32,448 bases of DNA from Bacteroidales bacterium (lineage in GTDB: Bacteria; Bacteroidota; Bacteroidia; Bacteroidales; UBA7960), in contig SLIL01000148.1 in the NCBI GenBank assembly GCA_007135645.1, positions 1-32,448 of the forward strand, written 5' to 3'. Shown here one piece after another: positions 1-10,787 of the stretch (the stretch's first letter is position 1; the number at the start of each line of letters is the position of its first letter). The position numbers and the translations under genes are program-made. Below the pieces are notes generated by a model, which saw only the letters and a program-made list of their open reading frames with translations, ran no database searches and was not told the origin of the DNA.

Positions 1-235
1 TAAACTTTTTTCCGGAAAAAAGATTTTGATGATTTTTTTTGGAAATACGGGAAAAATTTAGTAAAGCGGAGATGAAATAATAATGCTGCAAAAGTAAAAA
101 AGTATTTCTTCAGTTCCCTTTGAGCAAATTTTCTTGATTCCTTAGGTTCTTTTGTAAGATGAATTCAGGTAAAAAGCCTTGCTGATTATTGAAAGATTAA
201 GCAATCATAATAATCTAAAAATAGCATTGTATTCC
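1..235. other. AT-rich intergenic region, no gene seen
   Basis: I see no convincing coding sequence here. Positions 5-22 form a perfect 18-bp palindrome, CTTTTTTCCGGAAAAAAG, which could be an operator or the stem of a terminator for a gene left of the window. On the minus strand, 89-96 reads TACTTTTG, a match to the Bacteroidetes -7 consensus TAnnTTTG, so a promoter may point leftward out of the window. No TTG lies at the right distance for it, and no minus-strand ATG occurs between it and the window edge, so this is weak. Confidence 0.4.
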
Positions 236-266
236 TTGACTTTTGAACCTGCAAAGCCTATATTTG
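236..266 (+). promoter_or_regulatory. Bacteroidetes-type promoter of the perR-like gene
   Basis: TTGAC begins at 236 and TATATTTG occupies 259-266, with 20 nt between the TTG and the -7 box. This fits the Bacteroidetes sigma-ABfr consensus (TTG, about 17-23 nt, TAnnTTTG) exactly. Transcription would begin near 272, giving a leader of about 40 nt before the ATG at 312. An AAAGGAG at 278-284 is too far from the ATG to act as a standard ribosome-binding site. Confidence 0.7.
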
Positions 267-311
267 CTTTTATTATTAAAGGAGTATTATTCTCTTTAAG
301 TAAAAACACTC

Positions 312-725
312 ATGGAAACAAAAGAGATCCGCAATCATCTCATGGAGAAGGGGCTAAAGGTAACACCACAACGCATAGCTATCCTGGAAGCCATTACCCG
401 TTTAAAAAACCATCCTACCGCAGAGCAGATCATTGAGTTTATCCGTAAGAATCATCCCAATATTGCTACCGGTACCGTTTATAAAGTGCTGGATACGTTT
501 GCAGAAAATGGGCTGATAAAAAGGGTAAAAACAGAAAAAGATATTATGCGGTACGATGCCATTATAGAAAACCATCACCACTTATACTGCTCCCATTCAG
601 ACCGCATTGAAGATTACAGGGATGACAACCTGAATGAATTACTGGAAAACTATTTTAAAGAAAAGGGGATTCCCGGTTTTAAGATAGAGGATGTCAAGCT
701 TCAGATCATTGGGAAGTTTCTTTGA
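312..725 (+). CDS. perR: Fur-family peroxide-responsive repressor, PerR type
   Basis: This is a 137-residue Fur-family metalloregulator. The N-terminal half is the winged helix (about 1-80, with TPQR at 18-21 and the recognition segment ATGTVYKVL at 52-60). The C-terminal half is the metal-binding dimerisation domain. The regulatory site of Bacillus PerR (H37, D85, H91, H93, D104) maps by spacing to H34, D82, H88, H90 and D101. Asp at the last position favours PerR over Fur, which has Glu. The structural Cys4 zinc site is missing: only C93 of the first CxxC remains (position 96 is Ser) and the C-terminal pair is absent. An in-frame stop at 297-299 means ATG 312 is the first possible start. 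katG begins 173 nt downstream on the same strand, which supports a role in H2O2 defence, probably as a repressor that loses DNA binding when iron-catalysed oxidation hits its histidines. Confidence 0.85.
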   Translation: METKEIRNHLMEKGLKVTPQRIAILEAITRLKNHPTAEQIIEFIRKNHPNIATGTVYKVLDTFAENGLIKRVKTEKDIMRYDAIIENHHHLYCSHSDRIEDYRDDNLNELLENYFKEKGIPGFKIEDVKLQIIGKFL

Positions 726-880
726 TCCTGAAAAGCAGAAATGCAATAGGTTTAATGATGCAATTAACGCTTTCAGTTAATGATCCGAATGCTGAAAAAA
801 TCCCGGAAATTTCAAATAATTACCATGAAAATTTATTCAACATAGTGTAAATATAAAACCATAGTAAAAATCAAGTCTAA

Positions 881-3103
<2,223 letters not shown>

Positions 3104-3140
3104 TTGGTTTAAAGCGTTGATTAGTGAGACTAAATTTAAC

Positions 3141-3176
3141 AATCAAAGGGTTGCTGAATGAGGCAACCCTTTGATT
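3141..3176 (+). terminator. Hairpin terminator after katG
   Basis: AATCAAAGGGTTGC (3141-3154) and GCAACCCTTTGATT (3163-3176) form a perfect 14-bp stem around an 8-nt loop, starting 37 nt after the katG stop. The trailing T-run is short, so termination efficiency is uncertain, but position and stem strength fit the end of the katG transcript. Confidence 0.75.
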
Positions 3177-3191
3177 CCATTACGAAAAGTA

Positions 3192-3289
3192 CAATACCCC
3201 CCAGTCCCCTAACAGGGGGAGCTCGCGATTTATTGAATTGATGTGAATTATCAAGGGCTGTTCTTTCAATAGCATTAAAAAAGACTTTT
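3192..3289 (+). repeat. Dispersed ~98-bp intergenic repeat, copy A
   Basis: This is one of three copies in the window (the others are at 9607-9705 on the minus strand and 32213-32310 on the plus strand). All begin with CAATACCCCCCA, followed by a C-rich/G-rich inverted repeat (CCCCT, 3 nt, AGGGG), and carry AAGGG at the same offset of 61 nt. Copies A and C also share AATTGAATT and AGCATTA. The element is non-coding and lies between the katG terminator and the next gene. It resembles a REP-like or miniature mobile element, but no transposase is present here. Confidence 0.8.
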
Positions 3290-3369
3290 CAGAGTGCACT
3301 CAATCCTTTGAATTGAAAATACTTATTGATGAATTTCCTGAATTAAGATTATTGTAAAAAACCAATTTT

Positions 3370-4449
3370 ATGAAAACCAACACACAAATTACATTTTCAA
3401 CCCTGATCACTCTCATAGTGTTTGCGATTATGTCATGCGGGCCCCGGACTGCTTATGAAGAGGCCGTGGTAGAACTGGATGGGGTGATCATTGTGGCCAG
3501 CAAAAGCGGTGATGATGTTTATTTTATCGATCGCGAAACCGGGGAAACCCTGATTGTGCTGCCCACGGGCCTTGAGCCTCACGAAGTAGAGGTATCTGAT
3601 GATGGAAGGATTGCCGTGGTTTGCAATTACGGCAACAGGGATAATCCGGGAAATACCCTTACAGTTTATAACGTGGAAGGGGGAAGGGTGCATAAAACCA
3701 TTGACCTTGGTGAGCATACCCGGCCTCATGGGATGGTCTGGGTGGCTGGTACCAACAACCTGCTGGTTACCACCGAGGGGTCGCAAAGCCTCTTGAAAAT
3801 TGATGTACAGTCAGGGGAGATACTCAAAGTAATGCATACCGGTGAGGATGTATCACATATGGTTGCGGCAACACCCGATTTTTCCCGCGCATTTGTGCCC
3901 AGTATCCGCACTGGAAATATGGCCGTTTTTGATCTGAAAACCGGTGAATTGATTGATCATGTTTACAGTGGTGCAGGAGCAGAAGGGATTGATGTCAGTC
4001 CTGATGGAGCAGAGGTATGGGTTACCAACCGGGCAGATAATACCATTACCGTGTTCGACACCCAAACCCTTGAAGTGATCACTCAACTGGAGTGTGCTGA
4101 TTTTCCCATCAGGGCGAAGTTTACCCCCAATGGCCGCAAGTTTCTGGTGTCCAATGCACGCTCGGGAACCATAGCCGTTTTTGATGCCATGGAAAAAGAG
4201 CTGATCACCGAGATACTACTTACACCCCCGATACCAGCTGACACCGATGCAGAAAGGTATTTTGCTGATTTTGAGGGAACTTCCATACCCATTGGACTGG
4301 TCATACCTGATAACCGGTTTGCCTATGTGGCCAACACCCGCTCTGATGTGGTAAGCATTATTGACCTTGAAAAAATGGAAATAACCGGGCATTTTGAAGC
4401 AGGCAATGAACCCGATGGAATCAATTTTTCCCATTTGAGGCCTAAATAA
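3370..4449 (+). CDS. YncE/YVTN-type beta-propeller lipoprotein
   Basis: This 359-residue protein begins with a lipoprotein signal peptide. After a charged start and a hydrophobic stretch, the lipobox IMSC puts the lipidated Cys at 23, so the mature protein is membrane anchored in the periplasm or at the surface. The rest consists of about seven repeats of ~40 residues with the YVTN/YncE pattern, for example VWVTNRADNTITVFD and FAYVANTRSDVVSIIDLE, which fold as a beta-propeller. Proteins of this family bind partners or small ligands, and no catalytic residues can be named. The precise role is unknown. It is separated from katG by a terminator and a repeat, and a tricorn-type protease gene starts 56 nt downstream with no clear terminator between, so the two may be co-transcribed. 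Confidence 0.8.
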   Translation: MKTNTQITFSTLITLIVFAIMSCGPRTAYEEAVVELDGVIIVASKSGDDVYFIDRETGETLIVLPTGLEPHEVEVSDDGRIAVVCNYGNRDNPGNTLTVYNVEGGRVHKTIDLGEHTRPHGMVWVAGTNNLLVTTEGSQSLLKIDVQSGEILKVMHTGEDVSHMVAATPDFSRAFVPSIRTGNMAVFDLKTGELIDHVYSGAGAEGIDVSPDGAEVWVTNRADNTITVFDTQTLEVITQLECADFPIRAKFTPNGRKFLVSNARSGTIAVFDAMEKELITEILLTPPIPADTDAERYFADFEGTSIPIGLVIPDNRFAYVANTRSDVVSIIDLEKMEITGHFEAGNEPDGINFSHLRPK

Positions 4450-4505
4450 AAGGAATTCTTTTTTTCATTATTTTAGCCCCGTCTAAAAACCAACTGTATT
4501 TTGTT

Positions 4506-7500
4506 ATGAAAAAAAGATATTTTATTTTGCTGGCAGCTCTGCTTGTCAGTATGCCTCTCTTACAAGCCTTTTCTCAAAAGGCTTATTTCATTTCTGACCC
4601 CTCGGTTTCGCCTGATGGGCAAACCATTGTTTTTGTTTACGAGAATGACCTTTGGCAGGTGCCCGCAGCAGGAGGTACTGCCTACCGTCTTACTGCACTG
4701 GAGGGAAAGGTTTCAGTTCCCCGTTATTCGCCTGACGGGCAGTGGATTGCTTTTACTTCTTCACGCGATCGCAACCAGAATGTGTATGTGATGCCTGCCC
4801 GGGGAGGAGAGATAAAGCAGCTTACCTGGCACCAGGGTGATGATATTGTTGATTCCTGGAGCTGGGACTCCCGGGCGATCTATTTTCATTCCTCACGGGA
4901 AAATATGAGCTCTGTGTTCAGGGTCTCCATTGAAGGAGGCACCCCGCAAAGGCTGTTTGATCATTATTTCAACATTGAGCATCATTTGATTGAGCATCCT
5001 GCTACCGGCGAATTCATTTTTACCGAAAGCTGGGAAAGTTTGCGTTTCCCAGAGCGTAAGCGCTACCGGGGTGAGCACCGGCCCGATATCCTGTCTTACA
5101 ACCCTGCAACTGATGAGTTTCAGAATCTTACCGATTTTGAAGGGCAGGATCTATGGCCTTCCGTCGATCAGGCAGGAAATATTTACTTCGCTTCGGATGA
5201 ATACAATGGTGAATACAACTTGTACACTTTTAAAAACGGGGAAAAAACCCGTTTGACTTCCTTTGAGCGCTCTATTCGCCGTCCCTGGGTTAGTGCCGAT
5301 GGCAGCGTGGTGGTTTTTGAGAAAGACTACCAGGTTTATGTGTACGATGTTTCTTCAGGAGAAACATCACAGCCTGATGTTCAATTGTTTCAGGCCCCAA
5401 ATCTGGCCGTTGAGCAAAGCTTTAACGTAAAGGGGAATATCACCTGGTTCGACGTTTCGCCCGATGAGAAAAAGCTCGCTTTTGTTTCGCGTGGTGAGTT
5501 GTTTGTTTCGGATATGGAAGGCAAGTTTGTACGACAAATGCCCATTGACCCCCGGGAGAGGGTGATCGAGGTTAAGTGGTTTCATGACAGCAAAACATTG
5601 CTTTACACACGCACCCAAAACGGTTGGGCCAACCTTTTTACCATATCAGCCGATGGCAAAGGAGAAGAGAAGCAACTGGAGGAACTGGAGCAAACCAGCC
5701 GTATGGTTGCACTATGCCCTGATCGCAAAAAGGCAGTATACCTTTCAGGCCGCAATGAAGTGCGGCTGGCAGACCTGGATAATCAAACCACAAGGGTACT
5801 GGTAACCGATGAGCTATGGGGTTTTCAAAACTCAGTTCCTTCTTTTTCACCAAACGGGGAATATGTCCTTTTTACAGCTTACCGGAATTTTGAGCAGGAT
5901 GTAATGATTCATCATATTGCAACGGGCGAAACATTCAATCTCACTTCATCAGGCGTTACCCAGCGGCAGCCCTGGTGGTCGCCCGACGGAAAGTACATCT
6001 ATTTTGCCACTGATAGAGTTACACCCCACTATCCGCGGGGCAATACAGAAAACAGTATTTATAGAATTGCCTTGTACCGCTTTACCGAACCTTTCCGTAA
6101 AGCTTCATTTGACAAGCTATTTGCAGAAAATGAAGAAAAAAAGGATACTCTGCCCCCCACAATCATTATTGACCGCGACAGGATTGAAGAACGCTGGGAG
6201 CGGATTGATGTGAGAGGGGGAGCACAATGGGCACCACAGGTTTATAATTTCAGGGACGGACAGGTGTTGTTTTTTGTTTCCAATCATGATAAGGGGCAGT
6301 TTGCCCTTTGGAAGCGGGAAATGAAACCCTTCGAGGATGATAAAACTGAAAAAATTGACGGGCCCAATCCCGGCTTAAATCCATTGATAGTAAATGTGAA
6401 GCAAAATTTCTGGGTGCTGGCAGGAGGTAATATCCGTAAGCTCGATCCGGGCAGTAACAAGATGGATGCAATAGACATTGACTATTCTTTCAGCAGGAAT
6501 CTGGAGAAAGAGTTTACACAGGTATTTTATGAAACATGGGCTACCCTGGAAGAGAATTTTTATGATGACGATTTTCACGGTGTTGACTGGAAGGGGATGC
6601 TGGAGTATTACAGCCGGTTTTTACCTCATCTGCGTAGTCGCGACAATCTGCGTACCCTGCTCAACGATATGCTTGGAGAGCTCAATTCCTCGCACATGGG
6701 CTTTTCAAGTTCAGGAAAAGAAGAAGAACCTTTCTTTAAAGGGGAAACCGCTGAAACCGGTATTGTTTTTCACAAAGATGATCCCTTCAAAGTAAAACGG
6801 ATTATTACGGCATCCAATCTTGATCTTACTGAAAAACCGGTGAAGCCGGGCGATGAACTGGTCAGGGTAAATGGTCAGACAGTGGATAAAGATGAAAACC
6901 GCAACCGCTATTTTTATTTTCCATCAAGGCCTGATGAGCTCGAACTCATTTTCAGAAGGGGCGGGGAGGAGTTTACTGTTTTAACCCGGCCGCATACACC
7001 CGGTCAGATCAGCAATCTGCTTTATGATGAATGGATAAGGGCCAATCGCAGGTATGTAAGGGACAAGTCGGAAGGAAGAATTGCTTACGTGTATATGAAA
7101 AACATGGGTGCCGGCTCATTGGAACAGTTTTTAATTGACATGACCACCTATGCAGATGCCAAAGAGGCCCTGCTGTTTGATATCCGGTTCAACCGGGGTG
7201 GCAACGTACACAACGATGTATTGCAGTTCCTTTCCCAGCGGCCCTATCTCAACTGGAGGTACCGGGGTGGTGCACTGGCACCCCAGCCCAATTTTGCCCC
7301 GTCGGCAAAGCCCATGGTTATGCTGATCAATGAACGCAGCCTGAGCGATGCAGAAATGACCGCCGAAGGGTTCCGACAGCTCGGGCTTGGAAAGATTCTT
7401 GGAGTTGAGACCTACCGGTGGATCATCTTTACCTCAGGAAGGTCATTTGTAGATGGCTCATTTTGCAGGTTGCCCAGCTGGGGCTGTTTTACCCTGGATG

Positions 7501-7625
7501 GAGCAAACATGGAACTTACCGGTGTAGCACCTGACTTAATGGTGCCGGAGAATTTTCACGACAGGCTCCATAATCGCCAGCCTCAGCTTGACAAGGCTAT
7601 TGAGGAGTTGCTCAGGCAGCTATAA
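4506..7625 (+). CDS. Exported tricorn-type protease (S41 family)
   Basis: This 1039-residue protein has a Sec signal peptide (KKRYFILLAALLVSMPLLQ, likely cut near residue 24). Residues ~30-650 form WD40/TolB-like beta-propellers with repeated SPDGxxIxF motifs. A PDZ domain at ~745-835 and an S41 peptidase domain to the end follow. S729-H730 in ELNSSHMGF matches the tricorn Ser-His pair. S947 in NERSLSDAEM is the predicted nucleophile, and E1003 in NMELTGVAPD fits the tricorn catalytic Glu. Tricorn proteins degrade peptides, and the signal peptide places this one in the periplasm or outside the cell. The stop overlaps that of a convergent phosphoesterase gene by 6 bp. The family call is firm, but the substrate is unknown. 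Confidence 0.92.
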   Translation: MKKRYFILLAALLVSMPLLQAFSQKAYFISDPSVSPDGQTIVFVYENDLWQVPAAGGTAYRLTALEGKVSVPRYSPDGQWIAFTSSRDRNQNVYVMPARGGEIKQLTWHQGDDIVDSWSWDSRAIYFHSSRENMSSVFRVSIEGGTPQRLFDHYFNIEHHLIEHPATGEFIFTESWESLRFPERKRYRGEHRPDILSYNPATDEFQNLTDFEGQDLWPSVDQAGNIYFASDEYNGEYNLYTFKNGEKTRLTSFERSIRRPWVSADGSVVVFEKDYQVYVYDVSSGETSQPDVQLFQAPNLAVEQSFNVKGNITWFDVSPDEKKLAFVSRGELFVSDMEGKFVRQMPIDPRERVIEVKWFHDSKTLLYTRTQNGWANLFTISADGKGEEKQLEELEQTSRMVALCPDRKKAVYLSGRNEVRLADLDNQTTRVLVTDELWGFQNSVPSFSPNGEYVLFTAYRNFEQDVMIHHIATGETFNLTSSGVTQRQPWWSPDGKYIYFATDRVTPHYPRGNTENSIYRIALYRFTEPFRKASFDKLFAENEEKKDTLPPTIIIDRDRIEERWERIDVRGGAQWAPQVYNFRDGQVLFFVSNHDKGQFALWKREMKPFEDDKTEKIDGPNPGLNPLIVNVKQNFWVLAGGNIRKLDPGSNKMDAIDIDYSFSRNLEKEFTQVFYETWATLEENFYDDDFHGVDWKGMLEYYSRFLPHLRSRDNLRTLLNDMLGELNSSHMGFSSSGKEEEPFFKGETAETGIVFHKDDPFKVKRIITASNLDLTEKPVKPGDELVRVNGQTVDKDENRNRYFYFPSRPDELELIFRRGGEEFTVLTRPHTPGQISNLLYDEWIRANRRYVRDKSEGRIAYVYMKNMGAGSLEQFLIDMTTYADAKEALLFDIRFNRGGNVHNDVLQFLSQRPYLNWRYRGGALAPQPNFAPSAKPMVMLINERSLSDAEMTAEGFRQLGLGKILGVETYRWIIFTSGRSFVDGSFCRLPSWGCFTLDGANMELTGVAPDLMVPENFHDRLHNRQPQLDKAIEELLRQL

Positions 7626-8123
7626 TTTCGTTTCCCTGGGAAACTCCACCAACTCCATATCTTTGATGTGCGGCCCGTCAATAACAAACCGCAGCATACT
7701 TATTACTTTATGAAACCCATACCTGCCTGCAGCTCCCGGATTGAGGTGCAGGCAGTTGTGTTTTTTGTCGAACATTATTTTCAGGATATGGGAGTGGCCA
7801 CTGATAAAGAGTTTGGGTGGCCTGACCCGCATGATCTCCCTCACTTTTGCAGAATAGCTGCCCGGGTAACCCCCGATATGGATCATAAGCACATCCACTT
7901 CCTCACAATTAAAACGTAGTATTTCCGGAAACTCCGACCGGATCCCTGTATCGTCAATATTTCCATAGACTCCCCTGAGGGGTTTCAGCTTCCTGAGGGT
8001 ATCCGCAGTTTCCAGGTTCCCAAAATCACCTGCATGCCAGATCTCATCGCAGTCCTTGAATATGTGTTCCAGTTCAGGATGGATAAATCCGTGTGTATCA
8101 GACAAAAGGCCTATTTTTCTCAT
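7620..8123 (-). CDS. YfcE/MJ0936-type metallophosphoesterase
   Basis: This 167-residue protein belongs to the small calcineurin-like phosphodiesterases. All metal-binding motifs are present: SDTH (D9, H11), AGDFGN (D33), GNID (N55), IHIGG (H82) and GHSH (H110, H112). It would hydrolyse phosphodiester or phosphomonoester bonds in the cytoplasm, and the natural substrate cannot be read from sequence. I chose the ATG at 8123 because the family begins exactly with this MRKIGLLSDTHG-type segment. An upstream in-frame ATG at 8240 would add 39 residues without family similarity. The gene converges on the tricorn gene with a 6-bp overlap of the stops and is divergent from hpt. A minus-strand TAGCTTTG (plus coordinates 8151-8158) is a plausible -7 box. 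Confidence 0.88.
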   Translation of the reverse strand: MRKIGLLSDTHGFIHPELEHIFKDCDEIWHAGDFGNLETADTLRKLKPLRGVYGNIDDTGIRSEFPEILRFNCEEVDVLMIHIGGYPGSYSAKVREIMRVRPPKLFISGHSHILKIMFDKKHNCLHLNPGAAGRYGFHKVISMLRFVIDGPHIKDMELVEFPRETKL

Positions 8124-8150
8124 AATCCGGCAAATTGGGTTAACTGCGTA

Positions 8151-8158
8151 CAAAGCTA
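8151..8158 (-). promoter_or_regulatory. Possible -7 box for the phosphoesterase gene
   Basis: On the minus strand this reads TAGCTTTG, a full match to TAnnTTTG, about 28 nt before the chosen ATG. No clear TTG is seen at the -33 position. The position supports the shorter start at 8123, because the longer frame would begin upstream of this promoter. Confidence 0.4.
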
Positions 8159-8223
8159 ACACGTTTGTTTTTAACAGGTTTAGATATGAAGTGGGAATTG
8201 TAAAATTTTTCATGAAATATCCG

Positions 8224-8252
8224 TTGCTGCACCTTAACAATACTTATTTTTG
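8224..8252 (+). promoter_or_regulatory. Promoter of hpt
   Basis: TTG at 8224-8226 and TATTTTTG at 8245-8252 are 18 nt apart, matching the Bacteroidetes promoter consensus. Transcription should begin near 8259. The ATG at 8284 is preceded by AAGGGAG, one of the few good Shine-Dalgarno-like sites in the window, although it is very close to the start codon. Confidence 0.7.
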
Positions 8253-8283
8253 TACTTTAGCATTTTGAACCAATTTAAGGGAG

Positions 8284-8841
8284 ATGAGTTATCAAACACA
8301 CATTAAAGACCGGATAAAGGTAAACGACAAGTATTTTGTCAAATACATTGATGCGCAAAAGATCCTTGCTGTTGTTGAAGAGATGGCAGAAAAGATCCAC
8401 AAGGATTTTGAAGATGATATCCCCTTATTTCTGGCTGTGCTGAACGGGGCTTTTATGTTCTCATCTGACTTGCTGAAAGCATACAAAGGTCGGTGTGAGA
8501 TCAGTTTTATCCGGCTTTCATCCTACAAAGGGACCCAAACTACCGAGGAAGTCAAAACCCTTATTGGCCTTACCGAAGATATCAAAGGGCGAAGTGTGAT
8601 TATTCTGGAAGATATTATTGATAGCGGAATTACGGTGAAACACCTTCTGGATGATCTGAAAAAATATGAACCTAAGAATCTGAGAGTAGCTTCATTGCTT
8701 TTTAAACCTGAAGCACTGAGAACAGATATTAAACCTGAATACATCGGGATCAGAATACCCAGGGATTTCATCGTGGGTTATGGACTGGATTATGATGGAT
8801 TTGGGCGTAACCTGGCAGATATTTATAAAATTGAGGAATAA
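8284..8841 (+). CDS. hpt: Hypoxanthine phosphoribosyltransferase
   Basis: This 185-residue enzyme transfers the phosphoribosyl group of PRPP to hypoxanthine (and probably guanine) in purine salvage. The type I PRT signature is VIILEDIIDSGIT at 105-117, with the acidic pair E109-D110 that contacts the ribose. The N-terminal LNGAF segment (53-57) and SSYKGTQTT (79-87) correspond to the PPi loop and the flexible loop. The length is normal for the family. It is followed 42 nt later by adenylate kinase, and the pair with obg further on is an order often seen in Bacteroidetes. It is a cytoplasmic enzyme. Confidence 0.95.
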   Translation: MSYQTHIKDRIKVNDKYFVKYIDAQKILAVVEEMAEKIHKDFEDDIPLFLAVLNGAFMFSSDLLKAYKGRCEISFIRLSSYKGTQTTEEVKTLIGLTEDIKGRSVIILEDIIDSGITVKHLLDDLKKYEPKNLRVASLLFKPEALRTDIKPEYIGIRIPRDFIVGYGLDYDGFGRNLADIYKIEE

Positions 8842-8883
8842 ATCAGAATTTCTGATGAGCCCTTTTTTCATAAAACTCAACAT

Positions 8884-9489
8884 ATGCTTAACCTTGTTTT
8901 ATTCGGGCCACCCGGGTGTGGTAAAGGAACACAATCTGCTCGCGTAGCATGCAGATTCAACCTGTTGCATCTGTCAACAGGGGAGTTGTTTCGTGCCGAA
9001 GTTAAAAGGAGGACACCATTGGGTAATGAGCTTGCAGGGTATATGAAAAAAGGGTTGCTTGTTCCAGATAGTATTGTGCTCAAGTACGTCTATAAAACTG
9101 CCATAAAGGATATAAACGGGCCCGGGTTTATATTTGACGGATTTCCACGTACAATCGCCCAGGCCGAAGTTATGGACAAACTGCTTATCAAGAAAAACCT
9201 CATCATTGATATCGTTTTGTGCCTGATTGTGGAAAAGCAGGAACTCTTTGACCGGATGATTGGCCGCAGCGAAGATTCGGGCCGTAGTGATGATAATGAG
9301 AAAATCATATACAGAAGAATGGAAGTGTATGAAGAGCAAACCAAACCGCTTAAAGAGTATTATCTGAAACAAAACAAGGTGTCTTTTATCAGTGGTATGG
9401 CCCCGGTGAAAGTGGTTGCAGAACGGATCGCCCATGTTATCAGGCATTATATTCACGAAAAGGAGATTTTGAGGGAGGTGATGGGGTAG
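8884..9489 (+). CDS. adk: Adenylate kinase
   Basis: This 201-residue enzyme catalyses ATP + AMP = 2 ADP. The P-loop is GPPGCGKGT (8-16), the NMP-binding segment is STGELFR (31-37), and the AMP-binding DGFPRT is at 85-90. The lid is of the short type without a zinc insertion, and GRSDDN (133-138) carries the conserved Arg. The usual GAPGSGKGT is altered to GPPGCGKGT, which is tolerated in the family. The C-terminus (about 190-201) is slightly longer than in many Bacteroidetes homologues. It lies 42 nt after hpt and is probably in the same operon. After the stop comes a heptanucleotide repeat array, which separates it from obg. Confidence 0.95.
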   Translation: MLNLVLFGPPGCGKGTQSARVACRFNLLHLSTGELFRAEVKRRTPLGNELAGYMKKGLLVPDSIVLKYVYKTAIKDINGPGFIFDGFPRTIAQAEVMDKLLIKKNLIIDIVLCLIVEKQELFDRMIGRSEDSGRSDDNEKIIYRRMEVYEEQTKPLKEYYLKQNKVSFISGMAPVKVVAERIAHVIRHYIHEKEILREVMG

Positions 9490-9493
9490 TTTT

Positions 9494-9598
9494 AATGATG
9501 AATGTAGAATGAAGAATGAAGAAAGTAGAATGAAGAATGAAGAAAGTAGAATTAAGAATGAAGAATGAAAAATGATGAATGAAAAATGATGAATGAGT
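9494..9598. repeat. Heptanucleotide tandem repeat, 15 units
   Basis: Fifteen consecutive 7-bp units with the consensus AATGAAG run without an indel from 9494 to 9598. A higher-order 21-bp period is visible from 9504 (AATGAAG, AATGAAG, AAAGTAG), and the last five units alternate AATGATG and AATGAAA. The array begins 4 nt after the adk stop and abuts the dispersed repeat at 9607. It is not coding for a recognisable product. Confidence 0.9.
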
Positions 9599-9606
9599 AC
9601 ACCTCG

Positions 9607-9705
9607 AAAAGAATTATCAATTATTCAATAAAAAAACTACCCTTGCGAATTCGCTAAAATTTAATTGACTGCGTGCTCCCCCTCTTAGGGGGATGGGGGG
9701 TATTG
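9607..9705 (-). repeat. Dispersed ~98-bp intergenic repeat, copy B
   Basis: Read on the minus strand from 9705, this starts CAATACCCCCCATCCCCC, followed by TAAGAGGGGGAG. AAGGG occurs at offset 61, as in copies A and C, followed by a T-run. It lies between adk and obg in the opposite orientation to the other two copies, so it is not simply part of a fixed operon leader. The 3' half is more diverged than in A and C. Confidence 0.75.
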
Positions 9706-9762
9706 TAATTTTAAGCTTCAGCACAGCGATAACATTTGTAGAAAATAAATAAATAAAAGTTA

Positions 9763-10755
9763 GTGGCATCAAATTTTGTTGATTATATAAAGATCTATTG
9801 CCGTTCGGGCAAAGGTGGTGCAGGTTCCGTTCATTTTTTACGGGCCAAATATGTCCCCAAGGGCGGGCCCGATGGGGGTGATGGAGGCCGTGGCGGACAT
9901 GTAATATTAAAAGGGAACAGTAATTTGTGGACACTCCTGCATTTGCGCTACACCCGGCATGTATATGCCGAAGAGGGTGCTCCTGGGCGGGGGCAGGGAA
10001 AAACGGGTGCACAAGGAAAAGATGTTTTTATTGAGGTGCCGCTGGGCACACTTGCCCGCAATGCAGAAACCGGCGAAATCATGGCTGAGATCACAGAACA
10101 TGGCCAAGAAATAGTTCTGCTAAATGGAGGTAAAGGTGGCCTGGGCAATATCCATTTCAAAACCTCGGTTAACCAGGCTCCCCGCTATGCACAACCTGGT
10201 GAGCCAGCTATTGAGGCCCCGGTAATTATGGAGCTCAAGATCCTTGCTGATGTTGGGTTGGTGGGCTTCCCCAATGCAGGTAAATCCACGTTGCTGTCTG
10301 TTGTTTCTGCGGCAAAGCCCGAAATCGCCGATTATCCCTTCACTACACTCGTACCCAACCTGGGCATGGTACCCTATCGCGACCAAAAGTCTTTTGTTAT
10401 GGCCGATATCCCGGGTATCATTGAAGGAGCACACGAAGGCAGAGGTCTGGGACATCGGTTTCTCAGGCATATAGAACGTAATTCGGTGCTGCTTTTCCTG
10501 GTCCCTTTTGACAGCAATGATGTGAAAAAAGAGTACGAGATCCTGCTCAAAGAGTTGAGGATGTATAATCCCGAATTGCTTGACAAAAGGCGGGTGCTGG
10601 CCATTACAAAGTGCGATATGGCCGATGAGCAGATGATGGAGGAAATGAAAGAGGAGTTACCCGATGTGCCCTGGGTTATGATCTCATCGCACACAACCAT
10701 GGGTTTGATGAATCTAAAGGATCTGCTCTGGAAAACACTTACCACTGATGATTAA
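9763..10755 (+). CDS. obg: Obg family GTPase (ObgE/CgtA)
   Basis: This 330-residue ribosome-associated GTPase acts in 50S maturation and the stress response. Residues 1-158 are the glycine-rich Obg fold ([19 protein letters not shown]). The G domain has G1 GFPNAGKS (168-175), switch Thr pair at 194-195, G3 DIPG (215-218) and G4 TKCD (282-285). The C-terminal OCT domain is absent, as in many Bacteroidetes. The start codon is GTG at 9763, chosen because the family starts with the [17 protein letters not shown]-like segment that follows directly. The leader is A-rich with no Shine-Dalgarno site. A PAP2 gene follows after 32 nt and is probably co-transcribed. Confidence 0.95.
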   Translation: MASNFVDYIKIYCRSGKGGAGSVHFLRAKYVPKGGPDGGDGGRGGHVILKGNSNLWTLLHLRYTRHVYAEEGAPGRGQGKTGAQGKDVFIEVPLGTLARNAETGEIMAEITEHGQEIVLLNGGKGGLGNIHFKTSVNQAPRYAQPGEPAIEAPVIMELKILADVGLVGFPNAGKSTLLSVVSAAKPEIADYPFTTLVPNLGMVPYRDQKSFVMADIPGIIEGAHEGRGLGHRFLRHIERNSVLLFLVPFDSNDVKKEYEILLKELRMYNPELLDKRRVLAITKCDMADEQMMEEMKEELPDVPWVMISSHTTMGLMNLKDLLWKTLTTDD

Positions 10756-10787
10756 TCCTCTGTTCCAAAATCCTTACTCCTGTTTGT

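Noticed and set aside
9494-9598. The heptad array as a CRISPR
   Set aside because: Units are 7 bp and contiguous with no unique spacers, and no cas gene is present.
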